Shown piece after piece: positions 22,318 through 30,741 of a DNA stretch of 40,687 nucleotides (positions are counted from its first letter, which is position 1; every line of letters starts with the position of its first letter). Below the pieces are notes generated by a model that ran no database searches, was not told where the DNA came from, and was given only the letters and a program-made list of their open reading frames with translations. The translations under genes and the position numbers were made by a program. The DNA is from Eubacterium sp. (GTDB lineage Bacteria > Bacillota > Clostridia > Lachnospirales > Lachnospiraceae), in NCBI GenBank assembly GCA_017480495.1, contig JAFVAQ010000006.1:1-40687 (forward strand), given 5' to 3'.

Positions 22318-23397
22318 ATGAACATAGAAACCAGACTTTTCTCCGATGACGATAAGGATATAGAGGCTGCCGCCGAGATACTAAGGACGGGCGGACTGGT
22401 AGCATTTCCAACGGAAACCGTTTATGGACTAGGGGGAAATGCCCTTTCATCCACGTCATCCGAACATATATATAGTGCAAAGGGAAGACCTTCCGACAAC
22501 CCACTAATAGTTCATATTGCAGATACAGCTTCTGTCTACGAACTAGCCACGGAGGTTCCGGAAACCGCCAAAGTACTTATGGAAGCCTTTTGGCCAGGTC
22601 CACTGACTATAATCCTTCCCAAAAAAGAAATAGTTCCTGATACTACAACTGGAGGACTGGCTACGGTTGCTATAAGAATGCCTTCGCATCCTGCAGCGCT
22701 GAAGCTAATAAAGATGAGCGGGGTCTATATTGCCGCCCCATCTGCTAATACCTCCGGACGTCCATCCCCAACCACTGCCCAGCATGTTATGGAGGACCTA
22801 AACGGCAGGATAGAAGCAGTTATCGATGGCGGTCCTGTAGGAATAGGAATAGAATCAACAATCGTTGACTTAACAGGGGATAAGCCTACTATTCTTAGAC
22901 CTGGATATATTACTAAAAAAATGCTCGAGGAACTGATAGGTGAGGTTGAGATAGATCCAACTCTGATTCGACCAGATCCAAATATCAGACCAAAAGCACC
23001 AGGAATGAAATATACACACTATTCTCCTTCCGGAGAACTATCCATAGTTGAGAAGAATTCAGACTCTGATAACAAAGAGGATAATACGCTCGATTCAGAT
23101 ACAGCAGTAGCTGATAAAATAAATGAACTATATAATAAGAGAAAATCCGAAGGTTATATAGTTAAAATATTAGTTCCACAGGAACACGCTCACCTATATA
23201 ATACTGAGGATGTAATAATAGTCGGAAGTGTAACTGATGGAATAACTGTTGCTACAAGACTTTATAGTGCACTTAGAGAATGTGATGATATGGGCGCCGC
23301 CTATATCTATAGCGAAAGCTTCATGGACTATGAACTCGGAGGAGCTATAATGAATCGTCTGCTCAAGGCAGCAGGACACAGAGTAATATATGTATAA
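22318..23397 (+). CDS. tsaC: L-threonylcarbamoyladenylate synthase, Sua5 type
   Basis: The enzyme makes threonylcarbamoyl-AMP, the precursor of t6A37 in ANN-decoding tRNAs. The 359-residue length fits the two-domain Sua5 form: an N-terminal YrdC domain (about 10-205: GGLVAFPTETVYGLGGNA, SAKGRPSDNPLIVHI, SANTSGRPSPTTA) and a C-terminal Sua5 domain (about 220-359) joined by the SPGMKYTHYSP-like APGMKYTHYSP linker. It starts two bases after gatD and overlaps the upstream in-frame extension of rpiB. In Bacillus the same gene type (ywlC) also lies near rpiB (ywlF). Confidence 0.94.
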   Translation: MNIETRLFSDDDKDIEAAAEILRTGGLVAFPTETVYGLGGNALSSTSSEHIYSAKGRPSDNPLIVHIADTASVYELATEVPETAKVLMEAFWPGPLTIILPKKEIVPDTTTGGLATVAIRMPSHPAALKLIKMSGVYIAAPSANTSGRPSPTTAQHVMEDLNGRIEAVIDGGPVGIGIESTIVDLTGDKPTILRPGYITKKMLEELIGEVEIDPTLIRPDPNIRPKAPGMKYTHYSPSGELSIVEKNSDSDNKEDNTLDSDTAVADKINELYNKRKSEGYIVKILVPQEHAHLYNTEDVIIVGSVTDGITVATRLYSALRECDDMGAAYIYSESFMDYELGGAIMNRLLKAAGHRVIYV

Positions 23398-23416
23398 CAA
23401 ATACGGAGGCAAAATA

Positions 23417-23845
23417 ATGAAGGTTATAATCGGAAGCGATCACGGTGGATACTCACTTAAACAAGAAATAATAGAGCATCTGAAGTCACGCGGCTTCGAG
23501 GTTACAGATGTCGGAACTCATAGTGAAGAGTCCTGTGATTACCCAACATACGCAAAGCCAGTAGCTGAGGCTATTCAGAAGGGAGAGGCTGATCTCGGAA
23601 TACTTGTATGCGGAACAGGAATCGGAATGTCAATGGCCGCTAATAAAGAAAAAGGTATCAGAGCAGCACTGTGCCATGATACTTTTTCTGCAAAAGCTAC
23701 TCGCGAGCATAATGACGCAAACATCCTATGCATGGGAGCTAGAGTTGTAGGGCCTGGACTTGCCCTTATGATAGTAGATACCTTCCTCGATACACCTTTC
23801 TCCAATGACGAAAGACATATCAGAAGAATAAGTATGTATTCATAA
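23417..23845 (+). CDS. rpiB: Ribose-5-phosphate isomerase B
   Basis: RpiB interconverts ribose-5-phosphate and ribulose-5-phosphate. The 142-residue protein has the family N-terminus MKVIIGSDHGGYSLK, the catalytic-Cys loop LVCGTGIGMSMAANK, and HDTFSAKATREHNDANILCMGARVVG. ATG 23417 is chosen because GGAGG (23405-23409) lies seven bases upstream and the protein then starts like its family; an upstream in-frame ATG at 23390 overlaps tsaC. It ends 19 bp before the convergent mecA stop, with no obvious terminator between them. Related allose- or galactose-6-phosphate isomerases are a less likely alternative. Confidence 0.93.
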   Translation: MKVIIGSDHGGYSLKQEIIEHLKSRGFEVTDVGTHSEESCDYPTYAKPVAEAIQKGEADLGILVCGTGIGMSMAANKEKGIRAALCHDTFSAKATREHNDANILCMGARVVGPGLALMIVDTFLDTPFSNDERHIRRISMYS

Positions 23846-23864
23846 ACTGTATTAATTCATAAAC

Positions 23865-24563
23865 TTAAAGTTCTGCCAGAGATTGCATAGCATTATCCTT
23901 AATAATAAGTTCATAATGCTCTTCAACATAGAATCTGGCAGCGTAGCTAACATTTCCGAACTTACCAAACTCTCTGAGATGTCGGCTAACCATATCGAAT
24001 TCCTCTTCGGAATTTCTATTTCTTGTAAATACAAGATAATATAGGCCATCTTCTGGATTCTTATATAGTGAATTGTCACTATCATAGAAATTCTCAGATA
24101 ATTTAGCTGCAACAATCAGTCTGTCTATACTCTCGAAGGAGCAAACTCCATAGAGAGGGGCAGGCTGTTTTTCTTCCGGTGCAGCCTTCTCTTTTTCTTT
24201 AACTTCGGGCTGAGGAGCCTTTTCCTGTTCGCCAAAATCATTTTCTTCTACTAAATGTCTGACGCCGTCACGCAGTCTCTTCATCAGCTCATATCTAGGG
24301 TCGAGATTCTCACCCTCCCCCAGCTTAGTTACCACAAAAACAAGATAGTCCTGATTTATCTGCATAGCTTCCACAACAATAGAAGCATCATTTGTTTCAA
24401 AATCATAATCATCCCTGGCTACATCCATTAGTTCTCTAAGCAGCTCTTCGGCCTTCTCAGAACGGTTGCCCAGTAAATCATTTATAGTCAGATCATATTT
24501 CTCCAGATCATGCTTACCCAGTGTAATACTTATTTGATTGTCATTAATTTTTTCAATCTTCAT
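23865..24563 (-). CDS. mecA: MecA-family adaptor protein
   Basis: MecA/YpbH proteins deliver substrates to the ClpCP protease and, in Bacillus, restrain competence by targeting ComK. The 232-residue protein opens with the family N-terminal domain (MKIEKINDNQISITL ... ELMDVARDDYDFE), has an acidic/proline-rich linker (about 115-140, KEKEKAAPEEKQPAP), and a C-terminal ClpC-binding domain (about 143-225: YGVCSFESIDRLIVAAKLS, LYYLVFTRN). A promoter with a perfect TATAAT lies about 50 bp upstream. Target proteins in this organism are unknown. Confidence 0.92.
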   Translation of the reverse strand: MKIEKINDNQISITLGKHDLEKYDLTINDLLGNRSEKAEELLRELMDVARDDYDFETNDASIVVEAMQINQDYLVFVVTKLGEGENLDPRYELMKRLRDGVRHLVEENDFGEQEKAPQPEVKEKEKAAPEEKQPAPLYGVCSFESIDRLIVAAKLSENFYDSDNSLYKNPEDGLYYLVFTRNRNSEEEFDMVSRHLREFGKFGNVSYAARFYVEEHYELIIKDNAMQSLAEL

Positions 24564-24609
24564 AGTTGTTACCCAAAACTTTCTGTTGCGGTATTAAAAC
24601 CTTTTTGAT

Positions 24610-24638
24610 ATTATAACCTTGAACATCGCACTAGTCCA
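24610..24638 (-). promoter_or_regulatory. Probable sigma-A promoter for mecA
   Basis: On the minus strand TGGACT (24638-24633) and a perfect TATAAT (24615-24610) are 17 bp apart, giving a leader of about 40 nt. Confidence 0.65.
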
Positions 24639-24670
24639 TAGTTTATTTTAGCCCGAGTGGCATATTCCCG

Positions 24671-24676
24671 TATAAT
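24671..24676 (+). promoter_or_regulatory. -10 element of the candidate small RNA
   Basis: TATAAT on the plus strand, with a start expected near 24683. The matching -35 is weak (TTAGCC at 24648-24653 with a 17-bp spacer), so promoter strength is uncertain. Confidence 0.5.
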
Positions 24677-24682
24677 AAAGCT

Positions 24683-24835
24683 ATTGGACAACTGGTTTAG
24701 CCAAAGGTTTAGGGGTAAAACATCACAGATACATCCTTTTGGCCAGGTGAGCTAAACCGAAAAATAAATTATACAGTATATATGGCATGACGAACAATTT
24801 GCCGGCTGATTCCCCTAAAATCAGCCGGTTTTCTT
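24683..24835 (+). ncRNA. Candidate orphan structured small RNA
   Basis: About 150 nt lie between a plus-strand TATAAT and a strong plus-strand terminator, with no open reading frame and no plus-strand gene downstream. The 5' half can fold: GGTTTAGC (24694-24701) pairs with GCTAAACC (24751-24758), and just inside it CCAAAGG (24701-24707) pairs with CCTTTTGG (24735-24742) with one bulge. The loop carries TTTAGGGG (24708-24715), whose complement CCCCTAAA (24812-24819) covers the terminator loop, allowing a long-range pseudoknot. I do not recognise it as 6S RNA, SRP RNA, tmRNA or a common riboswitch. Confidence 0.55.
24802..24835 (+). terminator. Rho-independent terminator of the candidate small RNA
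   Basis: A perfect 10-bp stem (24802-24811 with 24819-24828; CCGGCTGATT/AATCAGCCGG) has the seven-base loop CCCCTAA and is followed by TTTTCTT. The T-tract direction shows that it serves plus-strand transcription. Confidence 0.85.
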
Positions 24836-24872
24836 ATTGGGTTTTATACATGTAAATTAGTTTCTTATGAAC

Positions 24873-24901
24873 AAAAAAAGACCATCCTTTATAGGATGGC
24901 C
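24873..24901 (-). terminator. Rho-independent terminator of the ferredoxin gene
   Basis: On the minus strand GGCCATCC (24901-24894) pairs with GGATGGTC (24887-24880), including one G-U pair, with a six-base loop and a run of seven T residues. Confidence 0.9.
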
Positions 24902-24920
24902 TCTTTATACTCTTTAGCTA

Positions 24921-25091
24921 TTAGCCTTCTGTGATAGCTTCAACTGGGCAGTTACCTGCGCAAGCTCCACATGAGATGCATGAATCAGCATCGATAACGA
25001 ACTGTCCATCTCCCTCTGAGATAGCTCCAACAGGGCAGTTACCTGCACATGTTCCGCATGATATACATGAATCACCTATAACGAATGCCAT
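24921..25091 (-). CDS. Two-cluster [4Fe-4S] ferredoxin
   Basis: This 56-residue protein contains two copies of CISCGxCAGNCPV (about residues 9-21 and 38-50), the CxxCxxCxxxCP pattern that binds two [4Fe-4S] clusters, as in clostridial ferredoxins. The two halves are near repeats of each other at both protein and DNA level. A strong AAGGAGG lies eight bases upstream of the ATG. It has its own promoter (25137-25166) and terminator (24873-24901), consistent with a highly expressed single-gene unit. It would carry electrons for enzymes such as pyruvate:ferredoxin oxidoreductase or hydrogenase, none of which is in this window. Confidence 0.96.
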   Translation of the reverse strand: MAFVIGDSCISCGTCAGNCPVGAISEGDGQFVIDADSCISCGACAGNCPVEAITEG

Positions 25092-25136
25092 AGTAGTATC
25101 CTCCTTAAAATAAATAATTAATCGATTACTATGGCG

Positions 25137-25166
25137 AGTATACTACACAGTTATTCGGTTAGCCAA
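25137..25166 (-). promoter_or_regulatory. Probable sigma-A promoter for the ferredoxin gene
   Basis: On the minus strand TTGGCT (25166-25161) and TATACT (25142-25137) are 18 bp apart, giving a leader of about 40 nt before the strong ribosome binding site. Confidence 0.7.
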
Positions 25167-25192
25167 CATTAATCTTTGTTTATAGATTAAAT

Positions 25193-26053
25193 TTAATCCA
25201 CGTCTATTTCTACTGCTACAGCGTAAATATCTCTCTTACTGACCCCTCTATCCTGCGCCACTTTTTTGACTGCATCTTTCTTGGAAATGCCCTCATCCAT
25301 ATATTTTCTTATATGTTCCTCAATTGATAGGCTTTCCCAAGCCGCTCTCTTCTCAGATTCTATTGCTTCCTCGCTCAGCCCTTCGATAACGAGCACGTAC
25401 TCTCCTCGAGGTTCAGCCTCTGTATTCCTATAGAGACTTAGCTGTTCACCGATAGTTGTCTTCACAAAGCTTTCATGCTTCTTAGTCAGCTCCTTACAAA
25501 CAGTAATACCTCTATCTTCTCCTAGGGTTTCTCCCAAAATCTCTAGAGTTTTCACAAGTCTATGAGGCGCCTCATATAAAACTATAGTTCTTCTCTCCTT
25601 TGCGAGATCCTCTAGCACAGAAGCACATTCCTTCTTATCCTGTGGTAGAAAGGCTTCAAACGCAAATCTTCTAGTCTTCTGTCCTGATGCCACTAGCGCA
25701 TTTACGGCAGCAACCGCCCCTGGCACTGGGACAACAGTTATCCCTCTCTCGTAGCACATTTCTACGAGCACTTCACCCGGATCAGATATTCCAGGAGTTC
25801 CAGCATCCGTTATCAGCGCAATATCTAAGCCTTCCTCCAACTTGCCAACCAGTTCTTCGCCTTTATCATATCTATTGAACTCGTGGTAGCTGGTCATATG
25901 AGTCTTAATTTCAAAATGATTCAGCAGCTTGATACTATTTCTAGTATCCTCGGCCGCAATAAGATCGACCTCCTTAAGGAGGCGTACTGCGCGAAAGGTC
26001 ATATCTTCAAGATTTCCAATTGGCGTTGCAACCAAATATAATGTTCCGGCCAT
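25193..26053 (-). CDS. rsmI: 16S rRNA (cytidine-1402-2'-O)-methyltransferase
   Basis: RsmI methylates the ribose of C1402 in the ribosomal decoding centre. The 286-residue protein has the family N-terminus (GTLYLVATPIGNLEDMTFRA), the AEDTRNSIKLL segment, the SAM-binding TDAGTPGISDPG and the GAVAAVNALVASG loop of tetrapyrrole-methylase-fold enzymes. The C-terminal helix-turn-helix-like segment (SKKDAVKKVAQDRGVSKRD) is typical of Firmicute RsmI. It is the last gene of the tmk-holB-ricT-trmN6-rsmI cluster, 34 bp after trmN6, matching the Bacillus yaa/yab order. Confidence 0.95.
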   Translation of the reverse strand: MAGTLYLVATPIGNLEDMTFRAVRLLKEVDLIAAEDTRNSIKLLNHFEIKTHMTSYHEFNRYDKGEELVGKLEEGLDIALITDAGTPGISDPGEVLVEMCYERGITVVPVPGAVAAVNALVASGQKTRRFAFEAFLPQDKKECASVLEDLAKERRTIVLYEAPHRLVKTLEILGETLGEDRGITVCKELTKKHESFVKTTIGEQLSLYRNTEAEPRGEYVLVIEGLSEEAIESEKRAAWESLSIEEHIRKYMDEGISKKDAVKKVAQDRGVSKRDIYAVAVEIDVD

Positions 26054-26087
26054 ACTATTACCCTTCTTTTCCTACTACCAAACTATC

Positions 26088-26846
26088 TTATATAATACTT
26101 TCTGATTCCTTGCCATAATATTTGAGCAGTTCCTCAGTATAATTTCCGTCCTCGTCATATACGTTAAGTGTCGGAAGCAGCCTACACTCACGACCCGCTT
26201 CCTTAACAGCCTCTATCAGAACGAGATTCGCTTCCTTATCCGCTCGCGGCTGCACGAGCTGCATACGCTTCGGCTCGAGGCGATATTTGACCATAAGCTC
26301 CATTATTTCAGGAAGTCTTGTAGGTCTATGAACCATCGTAAATGTCCCACTCGTCTTTAGCAGATAAGATGCTGCCTGCACTACATCCTCGAGTGTCGCA
26401 CATACCTCATGTCTGGCAATTACAACGGTATCCTTAGTATTCTTAAGTCCTGAGCTTTCCTTCATATAGGGAGGATTTGAAGTAACTGCTCCAAACTGAC
26501 CCGGCTTAAATATATCCCTAATATTCCTAAGGTCCCCCTCAACTATGTGACATTTATCTTCTACTGAGTTTAGCTTCACACTTCTCTCAGCCATATCTAC
26601 CATTTCAGGTTGGATTTCTAGTCCTGTCCAGCTGCGTCCCTTGGATTTAGCCGCAAGTAGAAGCGGAACTATCCCCGTTCCAGTCCCCAGATCCAGCACA
26701 TCCGCCTTCGGACTTATATTCGCAAAGTTCGCGAGGAGCACAGCATCCATACCAAAACAGAAACAAAATGGGTTCTGTATAATACGGAACCCATTTATTT
26801 CCAAATCATCTATTCTCTCATTTTCTTTTAGTAGAACATCAGTCAT
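26088..26846 (-). CDS. trmN6: tRNA1(Val) (adenine-37-N6)-methyltransferase family protein
   Basis: The 252-residue protein has a Rossmann-type SAM site (VLDLGTGTGIVPLLLAAK, about residues 45-62) and the SNPPYM catalytic motif (about 128-133) typical of N6-adenine methyltransferases of the YfiC/TrmN6 family. The position is that of yabB in Bacillus, between ricT and rsmI. The start overlaps the ricT end by 8 bp, indicating translational coupling. The exact tRNA target in this organism is not shown by sequence. Start choice is supported by the overlap and by conserved residues soon after it (DDLEINGFRIIQNP-like). Confidence 0.88.
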   Translation of the reverse strand: MTDVLLKENERIDDLEINGFRIIQNPFCFCFGMDAVLLANFANISPKADVLDLGTGTGIVPLLLAAKSKGRSWTGLEIQPEMVDMAERSVKLNSVEDKCHIVEGDLRNIRDIFKPGQFGAVTSNPPYMKESSGLKNTKDTVVIARHEVCATLEDVVQAASYLLKTSGTFTMVHRPTRLPEIMELMVKYRLEPKRMQLVQPRADKEANLVLIEAVKEAGRECRLLPTLNVYDEDGNYTEELLKYYGKESESII

Positions 26847-27756
26847 CGTTCAGCTTGGATCTGCCTTCCTCTTTTTCTAATGCCTCAAGAGCCTCCAGTT
26901 CCTTATCCTCTTTATCTGGATGAGCAGGCTTTTTCTTCTTACGAGGTTTAAACTTAAGGTCTTCCACCTTATGTTCCTCAGCAGTCTTGTTGCCCTCTTC
27001 ATCCGTAACAATGATACGAACTGTCTGTCTCATTACATTTACAGAATCAACCTTACCAACAACGCCTTCAGCAGTTGTAGCATTATCGCCAACACCTGGC
27101 ATCTTTGAATTCAGATATTCATAAGCCTCCTGCTCATGCTTCAGACAACACATAAGTCTTCCACATACGCCAGAGATTTTTGTTGGATTAAGGGAAAGAT
27201 TCTGTTCCTTCGCCATCTTAATAGAAACGGGGATGAACTCTGATAGATAGCTATTACAGCACAGCTCTCTTCCGCACATTCCTATACCACCAGATATCTT
27301 TGCTTCATCTCTTACGCCTATCTGACGAAGCTCTATTCTAGTCTTGAAAACAGACGCCAGATCTCTAACAAGCTCACGGAAATCCACTCTTCCATCTGCT
27401 GTAAAGTAGAAGAGCACCTTGCTACCATCAAATGTATACTCCGCGGAAATAAGCTTCATTTCCAGCTTGTGCTCTTTGATCTTCTTTATACAGGTATGAT
27501 AAGCTTCCTTAGACTTACGCTCATTATCAGCATATTTAGCTCTATCCTCATCATTTGCCAGTCTGATAATTGGCTTCAGTCCAGTTATTCTCTTAGGATC
27601 ATCTATCTTGCGTCTTCCCAGAACACATTTACCGAACTCAACTCCTCGAGCTGTCTCAACTATTACATCTGTTCCAACGTTCACTAGATAATCCAGTGGA
27701 TCAAAAAAGTATATCTTGCCATTAGATCTAAATCTAACGCCTATTACTTCCTTCAT
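26839..27756 (-). CDS. ricT: PSP1-domain protein RicT
   Basis: RicT (YaaT), with RicA and RicF in Bacillus, forms an iron-sulfur complex that stimulates RNase Y and affects competence, biofilm formation and sporulation. The 305-residue protein has the PSP1 domain with two cysteine clusters, GMCGRELCCNSYL and GVCGRLMCCLKHE, that carry the cluster-binding residues. The C-terminus is charged and lysine-rich (KPRKKKKPAHPDKEDKE). It lies between holB and trmN6 as in Bacillus. RicA and RicF genes are not in the window. Confidence 0.94.
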   Translation of the reverse strand: MKEVIGVRFRSNGKIYFFDPLDYLVNVGTDVIVETARGVEFGKCVLGRRKIDDPKRITGLKPIIRLANDEDRAKYADNERKSKEAYHTCIKKIKEHKLEMKLISAEYTFDGSKVLFYFTADGRVDFRELVRDLASVFKTRIELRQIGVRDEAKISGGIGMCGRELCCNSYLSEFIPVSIKMAKEQNLSLNPTKISGVCGRLMCCLKHEQEAYEYLNSKMPGVGDNATTAEGVVGKVDSVNVMRQTVRIIVTDEEGNKTAEEHKVEDLKFKPRKKKKPAHPDKEDKELEALEALEKEEGRSKLNDD

Positions 27757-27789
27757 AAACTCCAGTTACTCCTTTATTAGTCTTGAGAC

Positions 27790-28779
27790 TTAGTCATACT
27801 CCTTCAGAGTAATGATGAGAAGTCTCATTATATCTTCCATCTTAGCCTTGGCATTTATTCTTTCCTTTGCCGCAGCGATAGCCTTCTCCTTATCGTCCAG
27901 CTCATTGAACGATAGATATTTGGCCTGGTCTCGGATTACACTGTACTGCTCCTTGAACATTATCTTGTCAGGATTTCCAGTAACCTTGAGAACCAGAATA
28001 TCTCTATACCACATCATCATAAGATCTAGGTAATCATTGATATTCATTTGATAATTGGTACATTTCTGAATAGCCTCGGAAATGTCATCCATCGTCATAT
28101 CGTAAATATTTGCTTCCAGATCTATTACTGAATTTATGAGTCCTTCATACTCCTCGTTAGTTGCAAGAAGTATAGCCTTTCCCAGATTACCCTGAGCATA
28201 CTCGATAGCAAATGTAGCCTTATTCTCATCTACGCCTAACTTCTCAACCAGATACTCATGAATATCCTTTTCCTTGATAGGCTTAGTGCTGAGAGTTATA
28301 CATCTAGATCTGATAGTTGGAAGAAGCTTCTCAGGCTGTGTAGTAATTATAATAATTATTCCATAGGCAGGTGGCTCTTCGATGGTCTTGAGCAGAGCAT
28401 TCTCCGCCATCTCATTCATCTTCTCGCCATCTTTAATGATATAAACCTTATATTTGCTACTATAAGGCTTAATATCCATGGTTGAAACAACCTGCTCACG
28501 GATAGTATCCACAGTAAGAATAGCATTGTCACCCTTCTCAACAACAATTATGTCCGGATGATTTCCGCTCTCTGCCTGCTTACAGGATTTGCACTCTCCA
28601 CAGGAATCCGAGCCTTCGGACTCGCACTGAAGAGCCTTTGCAAATGCACTCGCCAGACTGAATCTTCCACTGCCTTCTTCTCCAGCAATTATATATGCAT
28701 GGCTGACATGATCCGTTTCTATATTACTTAGAAAACGACTGATTATATCCTCATGACCTATTATATTTTTAAAATCCAT
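27790..28779 (-). CDS. holB: DNA polymerase III delta' subunit
   Basis: HolB is part of the clamp loader. The 329-residue protein has an AAA+ domain with the Zn-binding cysteines in the usual place (CESEGSDSCGECKSCKQ, about 53-69), the LLKTIEEPP motif and the TIRSRC motif (SRC arginine finger). The P-loop reads GEEGSGRFS, with Arg where an ATPase would have Lys, which agrees with delta' not needing to hydrolyse ATP. The gene follows tmk by 16 bp in the standard Firmicute order. Confidence 0.94.
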   Translation of the reverse strand: MDFKNIIGHEDIISRFLSNIETDHVSHAYIIAGEEGSGRFSLASAFAKALQCESEGSDSCGECKSCKQAESGNHPDIIVVEKGDNAILTVDTIREQVVSTMDIKPYSSKYKVYIIKDGEKMNEMAENALLKTIEEPPAYGIIIIITTQPEKLLPTIRSRCITLSTKPIKEKDIHEYLVEKLGVDENKATFAIEYAQGNLGKAILLATNEEYEGLINSVIDLEANIYDMTMDDISEAIQKCTNYQMNINDYLDLMMMWYRDILVLKVTGNPDKIMFKEQYSVIRDQAKYLSFNELDDKEKAIAAAKERINAKAKMEDIMRLLIITLKEYD

Positions 28780-28795
28780 AGCAAGTCACCTCGCT

Positions 28796-29425
28796 TTACT
28801 TAGAACCAAGCAGTCCTTCTACGCTGCCCTTTATAATACCATATATTTCTTCTATTGGTAAAGTAGCATCTATGCTTTTTATCCTCTCTGGAAATCTCTG
28901 GGCCATTTCGCGGTAACCCGCTGCAACCTTCTTATGAAATTCCAGACTCTCCAGTTCCATACGGTCCAGTTCCTTCTGGTCCTTCTTTCTACTGATACCC
29001 ACCTCTGCAGGAAGATCCAGCATAATGGTAAGCTGTGGCATATATTCTCCTATTGCCACCTTGTTTATCTCATATACAGTTTCAACGCCAAGTCCTCTGG
29101 CCATCCCCTGATATACAAGTGAGGAATCTACAAATCTGTCACTGATAACAGCCTTGCCACTCTCGATGGCAGGTCCGATAACCTCTGCAATAAGCTGTGC
29201 TCTCGCACTCGCATAGAGCATCATCTCTGTAACTGGTGACATTTCCGTATATTCACTATTTAGTATTATTTCTCTAATAGCTTCACTTATTCTATTTCCA
29301 CCCGGCTCTCTTGTTATAAGAACGTCGTAGCCTGCGCCTTCCAAATACTCTTTCAGAAGCTCTATCTGTGTAGATTTTCCAGATCCATCCGGACCTTCCA
29401 TTGTGATAAATATTCCTCTATTCAC
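28796..29425 (-). CDS. tmk: Thymidylate kinase
   Basis: Tmk phosphorylates dTMP to dTDP. The 209-residue protein has the P-loop TMEGPDGSGKSTQ, the DR motif in VISDRFVDSSLVYQG, the TREPGG loop and a lid segment. Its length is typical. It starts 27 bp after the stop of the CapA-like gene and leads into holB with a 16-bp gap, so the two are almost certainly co-expressed. Confidence 0.96.
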   Translation of the reverse strand: MNRGIFITMEGPDGSGKSTQIELLKEYLEGAGYDVLITREPGGNRISEAIREIILNSEYTEMSPVTEMMLYASARAQLIAEVIGPAIESGKAVISDRFVDSSLVYQGMARGLGVETVYEINKVAIGEYMPQLTIMLDLPAEVGISRKKDQKELDRMELESLEFHKKVAAGYREMAQRFPERIKSIDATLPIEEIYGIIKGSVEGLLGSK

Positions 29426-29452
29426 TTCCCATTCTCCTCGTATATAATGTCC

Positions 29453-30697
29453 TTAATTCGGTTCATCCAGCTCCCCATTCATGAAACTGATTATCCTATC
29501 TGCTATAGCCTGATCCTCTTCTCCGATTGGATAAGGTTGCCAGTTATTCTGACCTCCCGTATATACATAACAAGGAATCATATTTTCCTGCTTGTCCACC
29601 AGAGTAACCTCCTCGCCACTTTTATGCAGCTTCAGATCATACTGATATATAATAGTACGATTTGATCTAGGTGCGGTATTACCACCAAAGCAGAAATTAC
29701 CCAAGGAATAAACTATATCTACACCATTATAATTTTCTCTTTTCTGAAGTACATGTGGATGTGCCCCCAGTATTAGGTCCGCTCCATTATCTACCAGCAT
29801 ATGACACGCCTGAATCTTCCAGTCCTCCGGCTGATATACATTTTCCATTCCGCCGTGGAAGAAGATTATCTGGAAATCACTATTCTCTTTAGCTATTTCA
29901 AGATATGGAAGTATTCCCTCCGCCTCTTCATAGTAGTAGAAAGAAACACATACAACTCCTATCTTATAACCATCTTCTTCATAATAGATAACCTTGTCTC
30001 TGAAGCCCCAGTCAACGCCGGCATCATCGAGTGCCTTCTTCGTATCCTCAAAACATTCAGGTCCATAATCATTTGTATGATTATTATTAACGGTAACTGC
30101 CTCTATATTGTTATCTGAAAATACTCTCGCAAACCATGCAGGGGATCTGAACCAGAAGTTCCTTCCCTCTCCTTTATCTCTAGGCCCAACCGTGCTATCC
30201 GAGAAAACATTTTCGCAGTTTGCTACAGTCAGATCATCCTCCTCGAAATAACTCCTAACACCATCGAAGAAATAAGTTGTCTCGGCATTTGACTCGTACC
30301 AAAGAAGCGTTCCGTAGGAACTGTCCTCGAGATTAGTCGCCATACAACAGTCTCCAACAAAAGACATTTTGATATCGAAATCCTTTTCCTCCGCATCTGT
30401 CGCACTTGCATCCAGGATTGTCGCTGTGTCGACCTGCGCCTCAGTAGTTACCTGATTTTTTTCTTTTACTTCCGCCTTTTTCTCTGGCATCTCAAGTCCC
30501 AGACTATCCATTATATTTGCGAGTACCCCAGTTAGATAGAGTACTAGAAATGTAATCGCCAGCACTATTATGATAATAAAGATAGCTAGTAGAGCTCTAA
30601 GTCTCTTTGCCTTCTTATATCTCTTCTTATATTCCTCCGTATTTTTCGAAGCCTGACTTAGCTGTTCCAATATTTTCTCGTTGTAATCTTCGCTCAT
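29453..30697 (-). CDS. Membrane-anchored CapA-family protein
   Basis: The 414-residue protein has a basic cytoplasmic N-terminus (about 1-33), one transmembrane helix (about 34-62) and a large external domain of the CapA/PgsA poly-gamma-glutamate synthesis fold, a metallophosphoesterase relative. Its conserved stations are visible: MSFVGDCCMATN, ANCENVFSD, VNNNHTNDYGPECFEDT, FFHGGMEN and LGAHPHVLQ. CapA proteins take part in capsule or polymer attachment in Bacillus, but capB, capC and pgs genes are absent here, so a distinct wall-related role is possible. It lies between ispE and tmk. Confidence 0.88.
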   Translation of the reverse strand: MSEDYNEKILEQLSQASKNTEEYKKRYKKAKRLRALLAIFIIIIVLAITFLVLYLTGVLANIMDSLGLEMPEKKAEVKEKNQVTTEAQVDTATILDASATDAEEKDFDIKMSFVGDCCMATNLEDSSYGTLLWYESNAETTYFFDGVRSYFEEDDLTVANCENVFSDSTVGPRDKGEGRNFWFRSPAWFARVFSDNNIEAVTVNNNHTNDYGPECFEDTKKALDDAGVDWGFRDKVIYYEEDGYKIGVVCVSFYYYEEAEGILPYLEIAKENSDFQIIFFHGGMENVYQPEDWKIQACHMLVDNGADLILGAHPHVLQKRENYNGVDIVYSLGNFCFGGNTAPRSNRTIIYQYDLKLHKSGEEVTLVDKQENMIPCYVYTGGQNNWQPYPIGEEDQAIADRIISFMNGELDEPN

Positions 30698-30741
30698 TCC
30701 CCCTATTTTCCTTCCACTAATTTTTGCTTCTATTTAAACCG

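Noticed and set aside
24683-24835. 6S RNA, SRP RNA or tRNA
   Set aside because: There is no long closing stem with a central bubble, no GGAAG-type SRP tetraloop region and no cloverleaf or T-loop sequence.
29453-30697. Capsule (poly-gamma-glutamate) operon
   Set aside because: Only a CapA-type gene is present; the ligase and export genes capB and capC are absent and the neighbours are housekeeping genes.
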